Assembly (NCBI GenBank): GCA_937888765.1
Contig: CALASU010000151.1
Location: 1-5,344, forward strand
Source of the DNA: an uncultured Clostridia bacterium
Lineage (GTDB): Bacteria; Bacillota; Clostridia; Lachnospirales; Anaerotignaceae
DNA length: 5,344 nucleotides
Reading direction: 5' to 3'
Positions 1-5,305 of the stretch are shown here, piece by piece. Each line of letters starts with the position of its first letter. Position 1 is the first letter of the stretch. The notes below the pieces were generated by a model. That model was not told the DNA's origin. It saw only the letters and a list, made by a program, of their open reading frames with translations, and did no database searches. The translations under genes were made by a program, and so were the position numbers.

Positions 1-138
1 GCCGCCCTTACCGCTGACAACACCAATCACTTTTTTAATATGACTGTGCTGGTTGGGGGGCACTAAAAAATCCGCAGGCTTTCTGGTGCTGCAGTTTGCA
101 GTACAGCTTCCGCAGTTATGAGAACAATTTTCGCTCAT
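1..138 (-). CDS. Mrp/NBP35-family P-loop ATPase, Fe-S cluster carrier (N-terminal 46 residues only)
   Basis: Only the first 46 codons are present; the gene continues past the left edge. The visible part ends in GVVSGKGG, the start of the deviant Walker A motif (GKGGVGKS) of the Mrp/NBP35/MinD-type ATPases that assemble or carry [4Fe-4S] clusters in the cytoplasm. The first 16 residues hold four cysteines (C5, C9, C12, C16), a short cluster-binding tail often seen in clostridial members and analogous to, but spaced differently from, the N-terminal ferredoxin motif of NBP35. The ATG is at 138-136 and overlaps the TGA of the DUF134 gene as ATGA, so translation is probably coupled. An AGGAG lies at 149-153, ten bases upstream and inside the DUF134 gene. 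Family assignment is firm. Whether the protein serves general Fe-S assembly or a special metallocofactor cannot be told from this fragment. Confidence 0.9.
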   Translation of the reverse strand, partial: MSENCSHNCGSCTANCSTRKPADFLVPPNQHSHIKKVIGVVSGKGG

Positions 139-512
139 TTGTATTCATCTCCTAAATCAAGTTTGTTTTGTTTGCAGCAGAACGGTCTGCATTTTCTCTC
201 ACAGCCCGTATCCTCTTTGCAAAGGGCAACATCTCCGCCTTCGATCCAGAGGACTTTCCCGTTTACCAAAGCATCCGCTACCTTTTGTCTGGCATCGTTA
301 TAAATGCCCTGTACCGTCGTGCGGGCAATCCCCATCTGTTCGGCACATTCCTCCTGGGTATACCCTGCAAGATCAATCAGACGAAGGGTTTCATATTCAT
401 CTACAGCCATTGTGATGCTTTGTGCATGGCTCATATCCCCATTCCCAAGAGGGGCAAAACTGCTGTTTTGGGGCATACCGCAGACACGTCTGCATTTTCT
501 CGGTCTTGCCAT
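135..512 (-). CDS. DUF134-family helix-turn-helix protein, cysteine-rich, probable regulator
   Basis: The 125-residue product has the hallmarks of DUF134 (Pfam PF02001). It starts with MARPRKCRRVC, has a central VDEYETLRLIDLAGYTQEE block, and has a sigma-region-4-like helix-turn-helix at about 51-75 (GIARTTVQGIYNDAR is the recognition part). This is followed by a short beta segment, GKVLWIEGGDVALC. Cysteines cluster at both ends: C7 and C11 in front, and C98, C104, C108, C112 and C113 at the tail, with C56 in the helix-turn-helix. This suggests metal or Fe-S binding, which is inferred and not shown. Length is normal for the family. The start is set by AGGAGG eleven to five bases before the ATG. 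The gene overlaps the Mrp/NBP35 ATPase by four bases and has its own promoter with two palindromic sites, so autoregulation is likely. Family members often sit beside Mrp and NifX/NafY-type cofactor proteins. No biochemical function is established from sequence. Confidence 0.93.
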   Translation of the reverse strand: MARPRKCRRVCGMPQNSSFAPLGNGDMSHAQSITMAVDEYETLRLIDLAGYTQEECAEQMGIARTTVQGIYNDARQKVADALVNGKVLWIEGGDVALCKEDTGCERKCRPFCCKQNKLDLGDEYK

Positions 513-526
513 AAACGCCTCCTTAT

Positions 527-540
527 TTCCGACATATGTT
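527..540. promoter_or_regulatory. Operator-like palindrome, copy 2 (just after transcription start)
   Basis: This is the second exact copy of TTCCGACATATGT (527-539), with the perfect palindrome ACATATGT at 532-539. It sits immediately downstream of the expected transcription start near 543 and just upstream of the ribosome binding site. The two palindrome centres are 35 bases apart and the copies have the same orientation. One site on each side of the core promoter is a typical repressor layout. Confidence 0.6.
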
Positions 541-549
541 GCTTTCTTT

Positions 550-577
550 AGTATACTCTTATTCCGACATATGTCAA
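550..577 (-). promoter_or_regulatory. Sigma-A type promoter of the DUF134-Mrp operon
   Basis: On the minus strand there is a perfect -35 box TTGACA (572-577) and a -10 box TATACT (550-555) separated by 16 bases. Transcription should start near 543, about 30 bases before the ATG at 512. It lies in the gap between the permease terminator and the DUF134 gene, so it serves this operon alone. Confidence 0.8.
562..575. promoter_or_regulatory. Operator-like palindrome, copy 1 (overlaps -35 box)
   Basis: GACATATGTC (566-575) is a perfect ten-base palindrome, and with its flank it forms the 13-base unit TTCCGACATATGT at 562-574. It covers four bases of the -35 hexamer TTGACA, so a bound protein would block RNA polymerase. 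The same 13-mer recurs 35 bases away. The DUF134 protein encoded just downstream is the natural candidate ligand, but this is inference. Confidence 0.6.
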
Positions 578-591
578 TATCTTTCCCAAAA

Positions 592-635
592 ACAATAAAA
601 AGAAAAAGCCTTAAACTTTTTCAGTTCAAGGCTTT
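592..635 (-). terminator. Rho-independent terminator of the amino acid permease gene
   Basis: It begins 12 bases after the permease stop codon. The minus strand reads AAAGCCTTGAAC, a seven-base loop, then GTTTAAGGCTTT (605-635), which is a 12-pair stem with one G-U pair. A T-rich tract, TTTTCTTTTTATTG, follows on that strand. The other strand has a poorer T tract, so it acts mainly for the permease. Confidence 0.85.
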
Positions 636-646
636 GGATATTTTAT

Positions 647-1999
647 TTATTCACGACCGTAATGCTTCAGAGCCATACCAATCGCCTGCACCACTGCAAA
701 CAGAATCAGATAGAAGATGATTGCTTTACCCAGAGATACGATTGCTGCCAGTACCATGAACAGACTTGCAAAGATACCCAAAACAGGTGCAATATAACGA
801 TGCATTGTATTCAGATCTTCTCCTTTCTTCATCTGCATGAAGAAGATAGGAATGTACATTGCATAGATTGTAACGATAGGCAGTTCGGAACTATCGAAGC
901 AGAAAGGACCAAACCACAATGTAGGTGCCAGGTTTGCACCATAGAAGTATGTCAGCCACAGCATCGCCATCATCAGACCGATCAGAGCGGAGTTTGTAGG
1001 CATTTTTGTTACACTGTCCACTACTTTGAATACCTGAGGCATAGGGCCTTCATCTCTGACAGCCATTGCATAGAAGCTTCTTGTACAAGCCATCATCAGA
1101 CCATTCAGTGTACCCAGACAGGAAATAACTACAAATACAAACAGCAGTGTACCACCGGCCTGTGTAAATACTGTAGAGAACGCGATTTTTGCACCTGTTT
1201 CGCCGCCTGCCATCATAACTTCATTTTCAACCGCACCGGCAAGACCTACATAGTACAGCATATATACAGCTACAACGAAGATAGAACCGAACATCAGAGC
1301 CAAAGGCAGATTTCTCTTTGCGTCTTTCAGCTCTGCATTGATACTTGTTGCACAAATCCAGCCTTCGTAAGCAAAGCAAGTACCTACAACAGCTGTAAAC
1401 AGAGGATTATTAGTCGTCACTGTTTCAGAAACAGTTGTAAAGTTCTGTACCAGAATACCGTTTTTCATACCGAAAATTGTACCGATAATCGCCATCAGGA
1501 ACAGAGGGATCAGTTTGATCACTGTTGTTGCTACCTGAAATTTCCCCGCAAATTTAGGAGCCAGTGCATTTACAACGTAGCTACCAACCAAAAACAGCCC
1601 GGATAATACCATAACCTGAGGACCAACGATTTCCCAGCCCATCAGTACGCCAAAATATCTTGCGGATACCCATGCAACAACAGATGTCATAGCAGGGAAA
1701 TAAATCACTGCTGCAAACCATGCAAAGAAGTAAGCATATTTAGAACCTACCAACACTTCCGCATAGTCAACAACACCGCTTACTTTCTCATGCTTTGTTG
1801 CCATGATCGCAAAGTTATAGGCACAGATTACCATAACCAGACCACCCAGGAACCAGGACAAAATACCTAAAGGCAGATTGCCGCCTGTAGCTACCAACAC
1901 TTTTTCTGCTTTGAAGAATACACCACTACCGATTACGATACCGACTACCATTGCAATAGCGGTCAGTAATCCGTAACGTTTCTCCAATCCATCATTCAT
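647..1999 (-). CDS. APC-superfamily amino acid permease, 12 transmembrane helices
   Basis: This 450-residue inner-membrane transporter belongs to the amino acid-polyamine-organocation superfamily. Helix 1 carries the substrate-binding glycine motif GIVIGSGVFF (residues 20-29). The stretch after helix 6, YEGWICATSINAELKDAKRN (211-230), matches the conserved APC signature in which a charged loop links helices 6 and 7. Hydrophobic segments are at about 10-30, 43-65, 86-108, 128-148, 158-178, 198-218, 231-253, 281-303, 337-355, 372-390, 400-420 and 424-442, giving 12 helices and the usual family length. The start is fixed by GGGAGGAG at 2006-2013, six bases from the ATG. It is a single-gene unit with its own terminator. 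Proton symport or amino acid exchange is expected from the family. It looks closest to the L-type exchanger branch that includes SteT, but the substrate cannot be assigned. Confidence 0.92.
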   Translation of the reverse strand: MNDGLEKRYGLLTAIAMVVGIVIGSGVFFKAEKVLVATGGNLPLGILSWFLGGLVMVICAYNFAIMATKHEKVSGVVDYAEVLVGSKYAYFFAWFAAVIYFPAMTSVVAWVSARYFGVLMGWEIVGPQVMVLSGLFLVGSYVVNALAPKFAGKFQVATTVIKLIPLFLMAIIGTIFGMKNGILVQNFTTVSETVTTNNPLFTAVVGTCFAYEGWICATSINAELKDAKRNLPLALMFGSIFVVAVYMLYYVGLAGAVENEVMMAGGETGAKIAFSTVFTQAGGTLLFVFVVISCLGTLNGLMMACTRSFYAMAVRDEGPMPQVFKVVDSVTKMPTNSALIGLMMAMLWLTYFYGANLAPTLWFGPFCFDSSELPIVTIYAMYIPIFFMQMKKGEDLNTMHRYIAPVLGIFASLFMVLAAIVSLGKAIIFYLILFAVVQAIGMALKHYGRE

Positions 2000-2061
2000 C
2001 TCTTTCTCCTCCCTTTTTTTGCATCGCCACTGTTATGCGTCGACGCTGTTATGCTTTGTCT

Positions 2062-2079
2062 TGTGAAAGTACTGTAACA
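2062..2079. promoter_or_regulatory. Operator-like dyad upstream of the permease
   Basis: TGTGAAAGTACTGTAACA is an imperfect palindrome centred on GTAC, in which 14 of 18 positions are symmetric. The half sites fit TGTNANA and TNTNACA, the halves of the TnrA/GlnR nitrogen-control box, but with four central bases where that box has three. It overlaps the candidate -10 box. A longer imperfect stem (TTGTGAAAGT with ACTTTTCCACAA, 2061-2090) includes it, so an RNA role is the alternative. Confidence 0.35.
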
Positions 2080-2099
2080 CTTTTCCACAAAAAAAGCAA
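2071..2099 (-). promoter_or_regulatory. Weak candidate promoter for the permease
   Basis: The minus strand shows TTGCTT (2094-2099) and TACAGT (2071-2076) with a 17-base spacer. They match the consensus at three and four of six positions. The -35 box lies in the A/T hairpin and the -10 box within the dyad. Spacing is ideal but the hexamers are poor, so this is tentative. Confidence 0.25.
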
Positions 2100-2107
2100 G
2101 CTTTTTT
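2090..2107 (-). terminator. Possible terminator after the aldehyde dehydrogenase gene
   Basis: AAAAAAG, a CAAG (or CTTG) tetraloop and CTTTTTT form a seven-pair stem that is symmetric and reads the same on both strands, with the T run built into the stem. It lies 70 bases past the dehydrogenase stop. The stem has only one G-C pair, so it would be a weak terminator. No better one was found in this gap. Confidence 0.35.
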
Positions 2108-2141
2108 CTAAAAAAAGTTTCTTCTTTTCCCGAAACAGTCT

Positions 2142-2156
2142 GTTTTTCAGAAATCT
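2142..2156. promoter_or_regulatory. CodY-box-like sequence
   Basis: GTTTTTCAGAAATCT matches the CodY consensus AATTTTCWGAAAATT at 11 of 15 positions, including the unbroken core TTTTCAGAAA. CodY represses amino acid uptake genes in many Firmicutes, so the position upstream of a permease is plausible. In T-rich DNA a match this good can arise by chance. Confidence 0.2.
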
Positions 2157-2176
2157 ACACTTGATACAACACTTTT

Positions 2177-3541
2177 TTATCTTAAAAACATCCGCAGCAG
2201 TCCCTCCTGCAGCTTTCCGTACGGCGTATAGCGTACAGGCAGATCCATCCACGTATGCTTTCTGACAATGCTCTTTTCATGGCTGAAAGTTTCAAAGCTT
2301 TTTCTGCCGTGATAGCTTCCCATACCGCTCTGTCCCACACCGCCAAAGCCCATATGGCTGCTTGCCAGATGGATAATGGTATCATTGATACAGCCGCCGC
2401 CAAAGGATACATGGGTCAGAAACCGCTGCATCAAGGCTTTATCCTGCGTAAACAGATACAGTGCCAGAGGCTTTTCCCGCTCCCGCACAAAGCGTTCTGC
2501 TTCTTTCATACTTTCTACTGTCAGAATCGGGAATACAGGACCGAAGATTTCTTCCTGCATCACTGCATCCTCGGGCTGTACATTGTCCAGAATCGTCGGC
2601 TGGATCTTTCCTGTTTCTTCGTCCCATTCGCCGCCAAATACCACTTTTTCAGCGTCTATCAGCCCGCAGACACGTTCAAAATGCTTTTGATTGATCATTT
2701 TCACATATGCATCATTCTGCGTCGCATCTGCGCCGTAGAGCCTTATAATCCATTTTTTCAGAGCCTGTACCAGATCTTCCTTCACTTCCCGCTGTACCAG
2801 AATATAATCGGGTGCAACGCAGGTCTGTCCGCAGTTCAGCAGCTTGCCGAATACAATCCGCTTCGCCGCCAGATCAATTTTCGCCGTTTTATCCACAATA
2901 CAGGGACTTTTTCCCCCAAGCTCCAGTGTCACGGGTGTCAGATGCTTTGCCGCCTTTGCCATAACCTCTTTTCCGACTGCTACGCCGCCCGTAAAGAAGA
3001 TATAATCAAACCGCTGGTCAAGCAATGCCTGATTCTCTGCCCTGCCGCCTTCCACAACCGTAATATATTCCGGAGGAAAACAGAACTGCAACAGCTTTCT
3101 GACCACCTCAGAGGTCGCAGGTGCATACGCAGAGGGCTTTACTGTCACACAGTTCCCTGCCGCAATCGCCCCGATCAGAGGGCTCATACAAAGCAGAAAC
3201 GGATAGTTCCATGGTGCCATAATCAGTACCACGCCATACGGCTCCTGTACCGTAAAGCTTTCTGCTGAAAACTGCGCCAGAGGTGTCGGCACAGACTTTT
3301 TCCTTGCCCATTTTTCCACATGACGAATCGTGTGCGACAATTCGCTGAGTGTCATACCAATCTCACACATGAAAGCTTCTGTCCTGCTCTTATTCAAGTC
3401 CTGCTTCAGTGCCGCATAAATTTCGTTTTCATATAACCGAATCGCCCGTCCCAGTCGTCTGAGTGCTTCTTTACGAAAGGCAATCGAAAGCGGCTTGCCG
3501 CTTTCAAAAAAACGCCGCTGCTTCTCAATTTTTTCCTGCAT
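2177..3541 (-). CDS. NAD(P)-dependent aldehyde dehydrogenase, class 3 (ALDH3-like)
   Basis: The 454-residue cytoplasmic enzyme oxidises aldehydes to carboxylates with NAD(P)+. All catalytic landmarks are present: APWNYP (109-114) with the oxyanion Asn112, the nucleotide-site FTGG (183-186), ELGGKSP with the general base Glu207, GQTCVAPDY with the nucleophile Cys241, and EEIFGPV (330-336) with the ribose-binding Glu331. The length of about 455, the GQTCxAPDY form of the active site, and the GMGSYHGRKSFETFSHEKS block near 406-424 place it with the ALDH3 group (YwdH/AldX and fatty-aldehyde-type enzymes). It lacks the C-terminal membrane anchor of the animal enzyme. The reading frame is open upstream to 3601, but that part lies in a terminator hairpin. 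The ATG at 3541 has AGGAG eight bases before it. It follows the hydrogenase gene by 63 bases. Substrate is unknown; medium or long aliphatic and aromatic aldehydes are typical for the group. Confidence 0.95.
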   Translation of the reverse strand: MQEKIEKQRRFFESGKPLSIAFRKEALRRLGRAIRLYENEIYAALKQDLNKSRTEAFMCEIGMTLSELSHTIRHVEKWARKKSVPTPLAQFSAESFTVQEPYGVVLIMAPWNYPFLLCMSPLIGAIAAGNCVTVKPSAYAPATSEVVRKLLQFCFPPEYITVVEGGRAENQALLDQRFDYIFFTGGVAVGKEVMAKAAKHLTPVTLELGGKSPCIVDKTAKIDLAAKRIVFGKLLNCGQTCVAPDYILVQREVKEDLVQALKKWIIRLYGADATQNDAYVKMINQKHFERVCGLIDAEKVVFGGEWDEETGKIQPTILDNVQPEDAVMQEEIFGPVFPILTVESMKEAERFVREREKPLALYLFTQDKALMQRFLTHVSFGGGCINDTIIHLASSHMGFGGVGQSGMGSYHGRKSFETFSHEKSIVRKHTWMDLPVRYTPYGKLQEGLLRMFLR

Positions 3542-3549
3542 GTACTTTT

Positions 3550-3554
3550 CTCCT
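3550..3554 (-). promoter_or_regulatory. Ribosome binding site that sets the aldehyde dehydrogenase start
   Basis: AAGGAG precedes the ATG at 3541 with an eight-base gap (AAAAGTAC). An upstream in-frame ATG at 3601 has no such site and would encode 20 residues across a terminator stem, so the 3541 start is preferred. Confidence 0.85.
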
Positions 3555-3569
3555 TTTTGATGTATTTTT

Positions 3570-3598
3570 AAAACCGTGGAACACTGTCCCACGGTTTT
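3570..3598 (-). terminator. Hairpin terminator or attenuator between hydrogenase and aldehyde dehydrogenase
   Basis: AAAACCGTGG and CCACGGTTTT pair perfectly around a nine-base centre (CCGTGG core), and a G-U pair can extend the stem. It starts six bases past the hydrogenase stop. On the minus strand the T run is only the four bases of the stem and is followed by AAAAATACA, so termination may be partial and allow read-through into the dehydrogenase gene. No separate promoter was recognised in the gap. Confidence 0.7.
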
Positions 3599-3604
3599 CA
3601 ATTT

Positions 3605-5098
3605 TTATTCTTTTTCTTTCAGTTCTTCAAATTCACGTTCCATATGGATCTGTGTCTTATCATAGCCTCTGATGCCCTCTGTGGGGTCGTCTGTCAGTGC
3701 TTCACGGCTGAATGTATTGATACGTTCAATCCCTCTTGTGTCGTGGTAAATGGACGCAGGGCCGTTTGTGCAGCCGCCCTTGCAGACCATACCTTCAATC
3801 AGATTGCCGTCCAATCTGCCGAAAGATGCCAGCTTCAATGTTCTGATACATTCTTCAATGCCGTTACAGCGTACAGGATTGATTTCCACATCAATGCCTT
3901 CCAGCTTCGCCACACGGCGTACGCTTTCCGCAACGCCGCCTGTTCTTGCAAAGATACGACCGTAGGAAGAAGGCTCACCCGCAGAGATTTCGGGCAGCTG
4001 TGTCAGATCCAGACCTTTTGCGTCAAACATTGCTCTCAGTTCTTCAAATGTCATAACATGCTCAACTGCACCTTTTACCTCAGGCTGTTTTACCTCTACC
4101 TTTTTCGCTGTGCAGGGCCCGATAAACACCACTCTTGCTTTGGGATCTTTCGCCTGTAACGCTCTGCCCATTGCAATCATAGGAGAAACAACTGTAGAAA
4201 CATGATCCAGCAGGTCGGGATGATTCTTTCTTACATATTCCACAAACGCAGGACAGCAGGATGTTGTTTTCCATTTCTTTTCTTCAATGGTTTCTGCAAA
4301 TTCTTCTGTTTCTGCCAGTGCAACCAGATCACCCGCAATCGCCGCTTCTACTACGTCATAGAAGCCCAGTTCTTTGATACCTGCAAATACCTGTCCCACA
4401 CTTACATCCGAAAACTGGCTGGCAACTGCAGGTGCAACTACAGCATATACATGATAGTTTGTATTGTTGAAAGAATTGCGCAGCAGATTCAGGATATTCA
4501 TAACATAGGATTTATCCACAATCGCGCCGAAAGGACACTGATGTACACACGCACCGCAGGAAATGCACTTGTCATGGTCGATAAAAGCTTTTCTGTTTTC
4601 ATCTACCTTCACTGCCTGTACGGGACAAGCACGCATACAGGGACGCATTACTTCACTGATCGCACCGAAAGGACAAACCTGTTTGCATTTGCCGCATTCC
4701 ACACAAAGCTCCTGATTGATATACGCTCTATGGTTTACAATAGAGATTGCTCCTTTAGGACAAACATCCTGACATTTATGACCCAGACAGCCACGGCAGG
4801 CGTCACTTACCACAAAACGGTCCAGAGGACATTCATCACACGCCGCATCCAGTACATTGATGACACGGTTGTCCTTTGTAGGCTCCAGAATCAGATGTAC
4901 ACGGTCTTCAATGATCTTTCTTTCATTGTAGATACAGCAGCGGAAAGAGGGTCTGGGGCCGGGGATAATCGCTTCTGCAATGTCCCTTTCCAGAAACGCA
5001 TTTTTTTCCAGTCTGCCTTCAAAAAAACGCTGTGCTACTTCTTTATTTACCAGATATTTGATGTATTCTACATTACTTTCAAATGCTTTCACGTTCAC
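3605..5098 (-). CDS. [FeFe] hydrogenase, group B type, with N-terminal [4Fe-4S] ferredoxin domains
   Basis: This cytoplasmic enzyme interconverts protons plus reduced ferredoxin with H2. Numbered from the GTG at 5098 (497 residues), the N-terminal half has Cys patterns at 101/104/109/113, 132/135/138/142, 154/158 and 178/181/184/188, each ending in CP, so probably three or more [4Fe-4S] clusters; a CxxC (87/90) precedes them. The H-cluster region carries TSCCP (279-283; Cys281 proton relay, Cys282 ligand), GPCTAKK (327-333; Cys329 ligand) and EGMVCKGGC (435-443; Cys439 and Cys443 ligands). GPC in place of MPC, and NGPAS in place of the GGGQP-type ending, point to group B (TIGR04105-like, B1/B3) and not the classical group A. 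Length fits that group. An in-frame TTG at 5119 lacks an upstream ribosome binding site; AGGAG at 5104-5108 favours GTG at 5098, or GTG at 5092. Maturation by HydEFG must be encoded elsewhere. It is probably monomeric and ferredoxin-linked. Confidence 0.93.
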   Translation of the reverse strand: MNVKAFESNVEYIKYLVNKEVAQRFFEGRLEKNAFLERDIAEAIIPGPRPSFRCCIYNERKIIEDRVHLILEPTKDNRVINVLDAACDECPLDRFVVSDACRGCLGHKCQDVCPKGAISIVNHRAYINQELCVECGKCKQVCPFGAISEVMRPCMRACPVQAVKVDENRKAFIDHDKCISCGACVHQCPFGAIVDKSYVMNILNLLRNSFNNTNYHVYAVVAPAVASQFSDVSVGQVFAGIKELGFYDVVEAAIAGDLVALAETEEFAETIEEKKWKTTSCCPAFVEYVRKNHPDLLDHVSTVVSPMIAMGRALQAKDPKARVVFIGPCTAKKVEVKQPEVKGAVEHVMTFEELRAMFDAKGLDLTQLPEISAGEPSSYGRIFARTGGVAESVRRVAKLEGIDVEINPVRCNGIEECIRTLKLASFGRLDGNLIEGMVCKGGCTNGPASIYHDTRGIERINTFSREALTDDPTEGIRGYDKTQIHMEREFEELKEKE

Positions 5099-5103
5099 AA
5101 TCT

Positions 5104-5108
5104 CTCCT
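5104..5108 (-). promoter_or_regulatory. Ribosome binding site that sets a GTG start for the hydrogenase
   Basis: AAAGGAGAG lies inside the reading frame that opens at TTG 5119, so that TTG cannot use it. The gap from AGGAG is five bases to GTG 5098 and eleven to GTG 5092. The first is slightly better, but the choice between the two GTG codons is open. No ATG is available nearby. Confidence 0.65.
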
Positions 5109-5116
5109 TTATCACT

Positions 5117-5161
5117 CAAAATTTAAAAAGCCATTTTTCGCCTGTATCAGGTAAAATTTTG
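5117..5161. repeat. Nested inverted repeats in the hydrogenase leader
   Basis: CAAAATTT (5117-5124) and AAATTTTG (5154-5161) are perfect inverted repeats. Between them lie AAAAA-GCCA-TTTTT (5125-5138) and CCTG-TAT-CAGG (5141-5151). All are within the roughly 70-base leader between the predicted transcription start and the ribosome binding site. Whether they act as RNA structure or protein sites is unknown, and A/T arms of this kind can be chance. Confidence 0.3.
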
Positions 5162-5175
5162 TTCATTCTGTAAAA

Positions 5176-5204
5176 AATATAACATCTTTTATACCGTTAT
5201 GCAA
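5176..5204 (-). promoter_or_regulatory. Sigma-A type promoter of the hydrogenase gene
   Basis: The minus strand shows TTGCAT (5199-5204), a 17-base spacer, and TATATT (5176-5181). Transcription should begin near 5169, about 70 bases before the GTG start. The promoter lies between the upstream terminator at 5250-5280 and the gene, so the hydrogenase begins its own transcription unit. Confidence 0.75.
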
Positions 5205-5249
5205 TCTCTTTTTCTCTGAAAAATACTTTCTTCTTTTTGAAACGCACAA

Positions 5250-5280
5250 AAAAAGCCCGGCATATTCTGCCGAGCTTTTT
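5250..5280 (-). terminator. Rho-independent terminator of a gene beyond the right edge
   Basis: AAAAAGC-C-CGGCA, loop TATTC, and TGCCG-A-GCTTTTT form a 12-pair stem with one mismatch. The minus strand continues with TTTTTTTGTG, the longer T run, so it most likely ends a minus-strand gene to the right of the window. It insulates the hydrogenase promoter. It could work in both directions. Confidence 0.8.
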
Positions 5281-5305
5281 GATTGCGTAAAGAATCTTCC
5301 AAAGG

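Larger units (their letters stand above)
2000..2176 (-). other. Intergenic control region between aldehyde dehydrogenase and permease
   Basis: This 177-base gap contains no credible gene but is dense in structure. From the permease outwards it holds a direct repeat CTGTTATGC (2030-2038 and 2046-2054) around the ten-base palindrome GCGTCGACGC (2037-2046), an 18-base dyad (2062-2079), an A/T-stem hairpin (2090-2107), and a 13-base palindrome AAACAGTCTGTTT (2133-2145) next to a CodY-like sequence. The permease promoter must lie here unless it depends on read-through. The best hexamers found are weak and are listed separately. Confidence 0.6.

Noticed and set aside
662..1606. Long open frame on the plus strand opposite the permease
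   Set aside because: It is antisense to a clear 12-helix permease with a good ribosome binding site. Its translation is rich in Cys, His, Gln and Thr with no domain, as expected for a reverse-frame artefact.
2037..2046. GCGTCGACGC as an attachment or recombination site
   Set aside because: No integrase, tRNA or second copy is nearby. It is a short palindrome that could be regulatory or chance.
2255..3268. Long open frame on the plus strand opposite the aldehyde dehydrogenase
   Set aside because: The minus-strand gene has every ALDH catalytic motif. The antisense translation has no recognisable motif and an atypical composition.
3542..3601. 20-residue N-terminal extension of the aldehyde dehydrogenase
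   Set aside because: It would translate through the hydrogenase terminator stem and the dehydrogenase's own ribosome binding site, and the upstream ATG has no Shine-Dalgarno sequence.
4202..5173. Long open frame on the plus strand opposite the hydrogenase
   Set aside because: It is antisense to conserved ferredoxin and H-cluster motifs. The product is Cys/Phe/Tyr-rich with no domain, and it runs through the hydrogenase promoter leader.
5250..5280. CRISPR repeat or transposon end
   Set aside because: It is a single hairpin with a T run and no spaced copies, which fits a terminator. No transposase or target duplication is visible.
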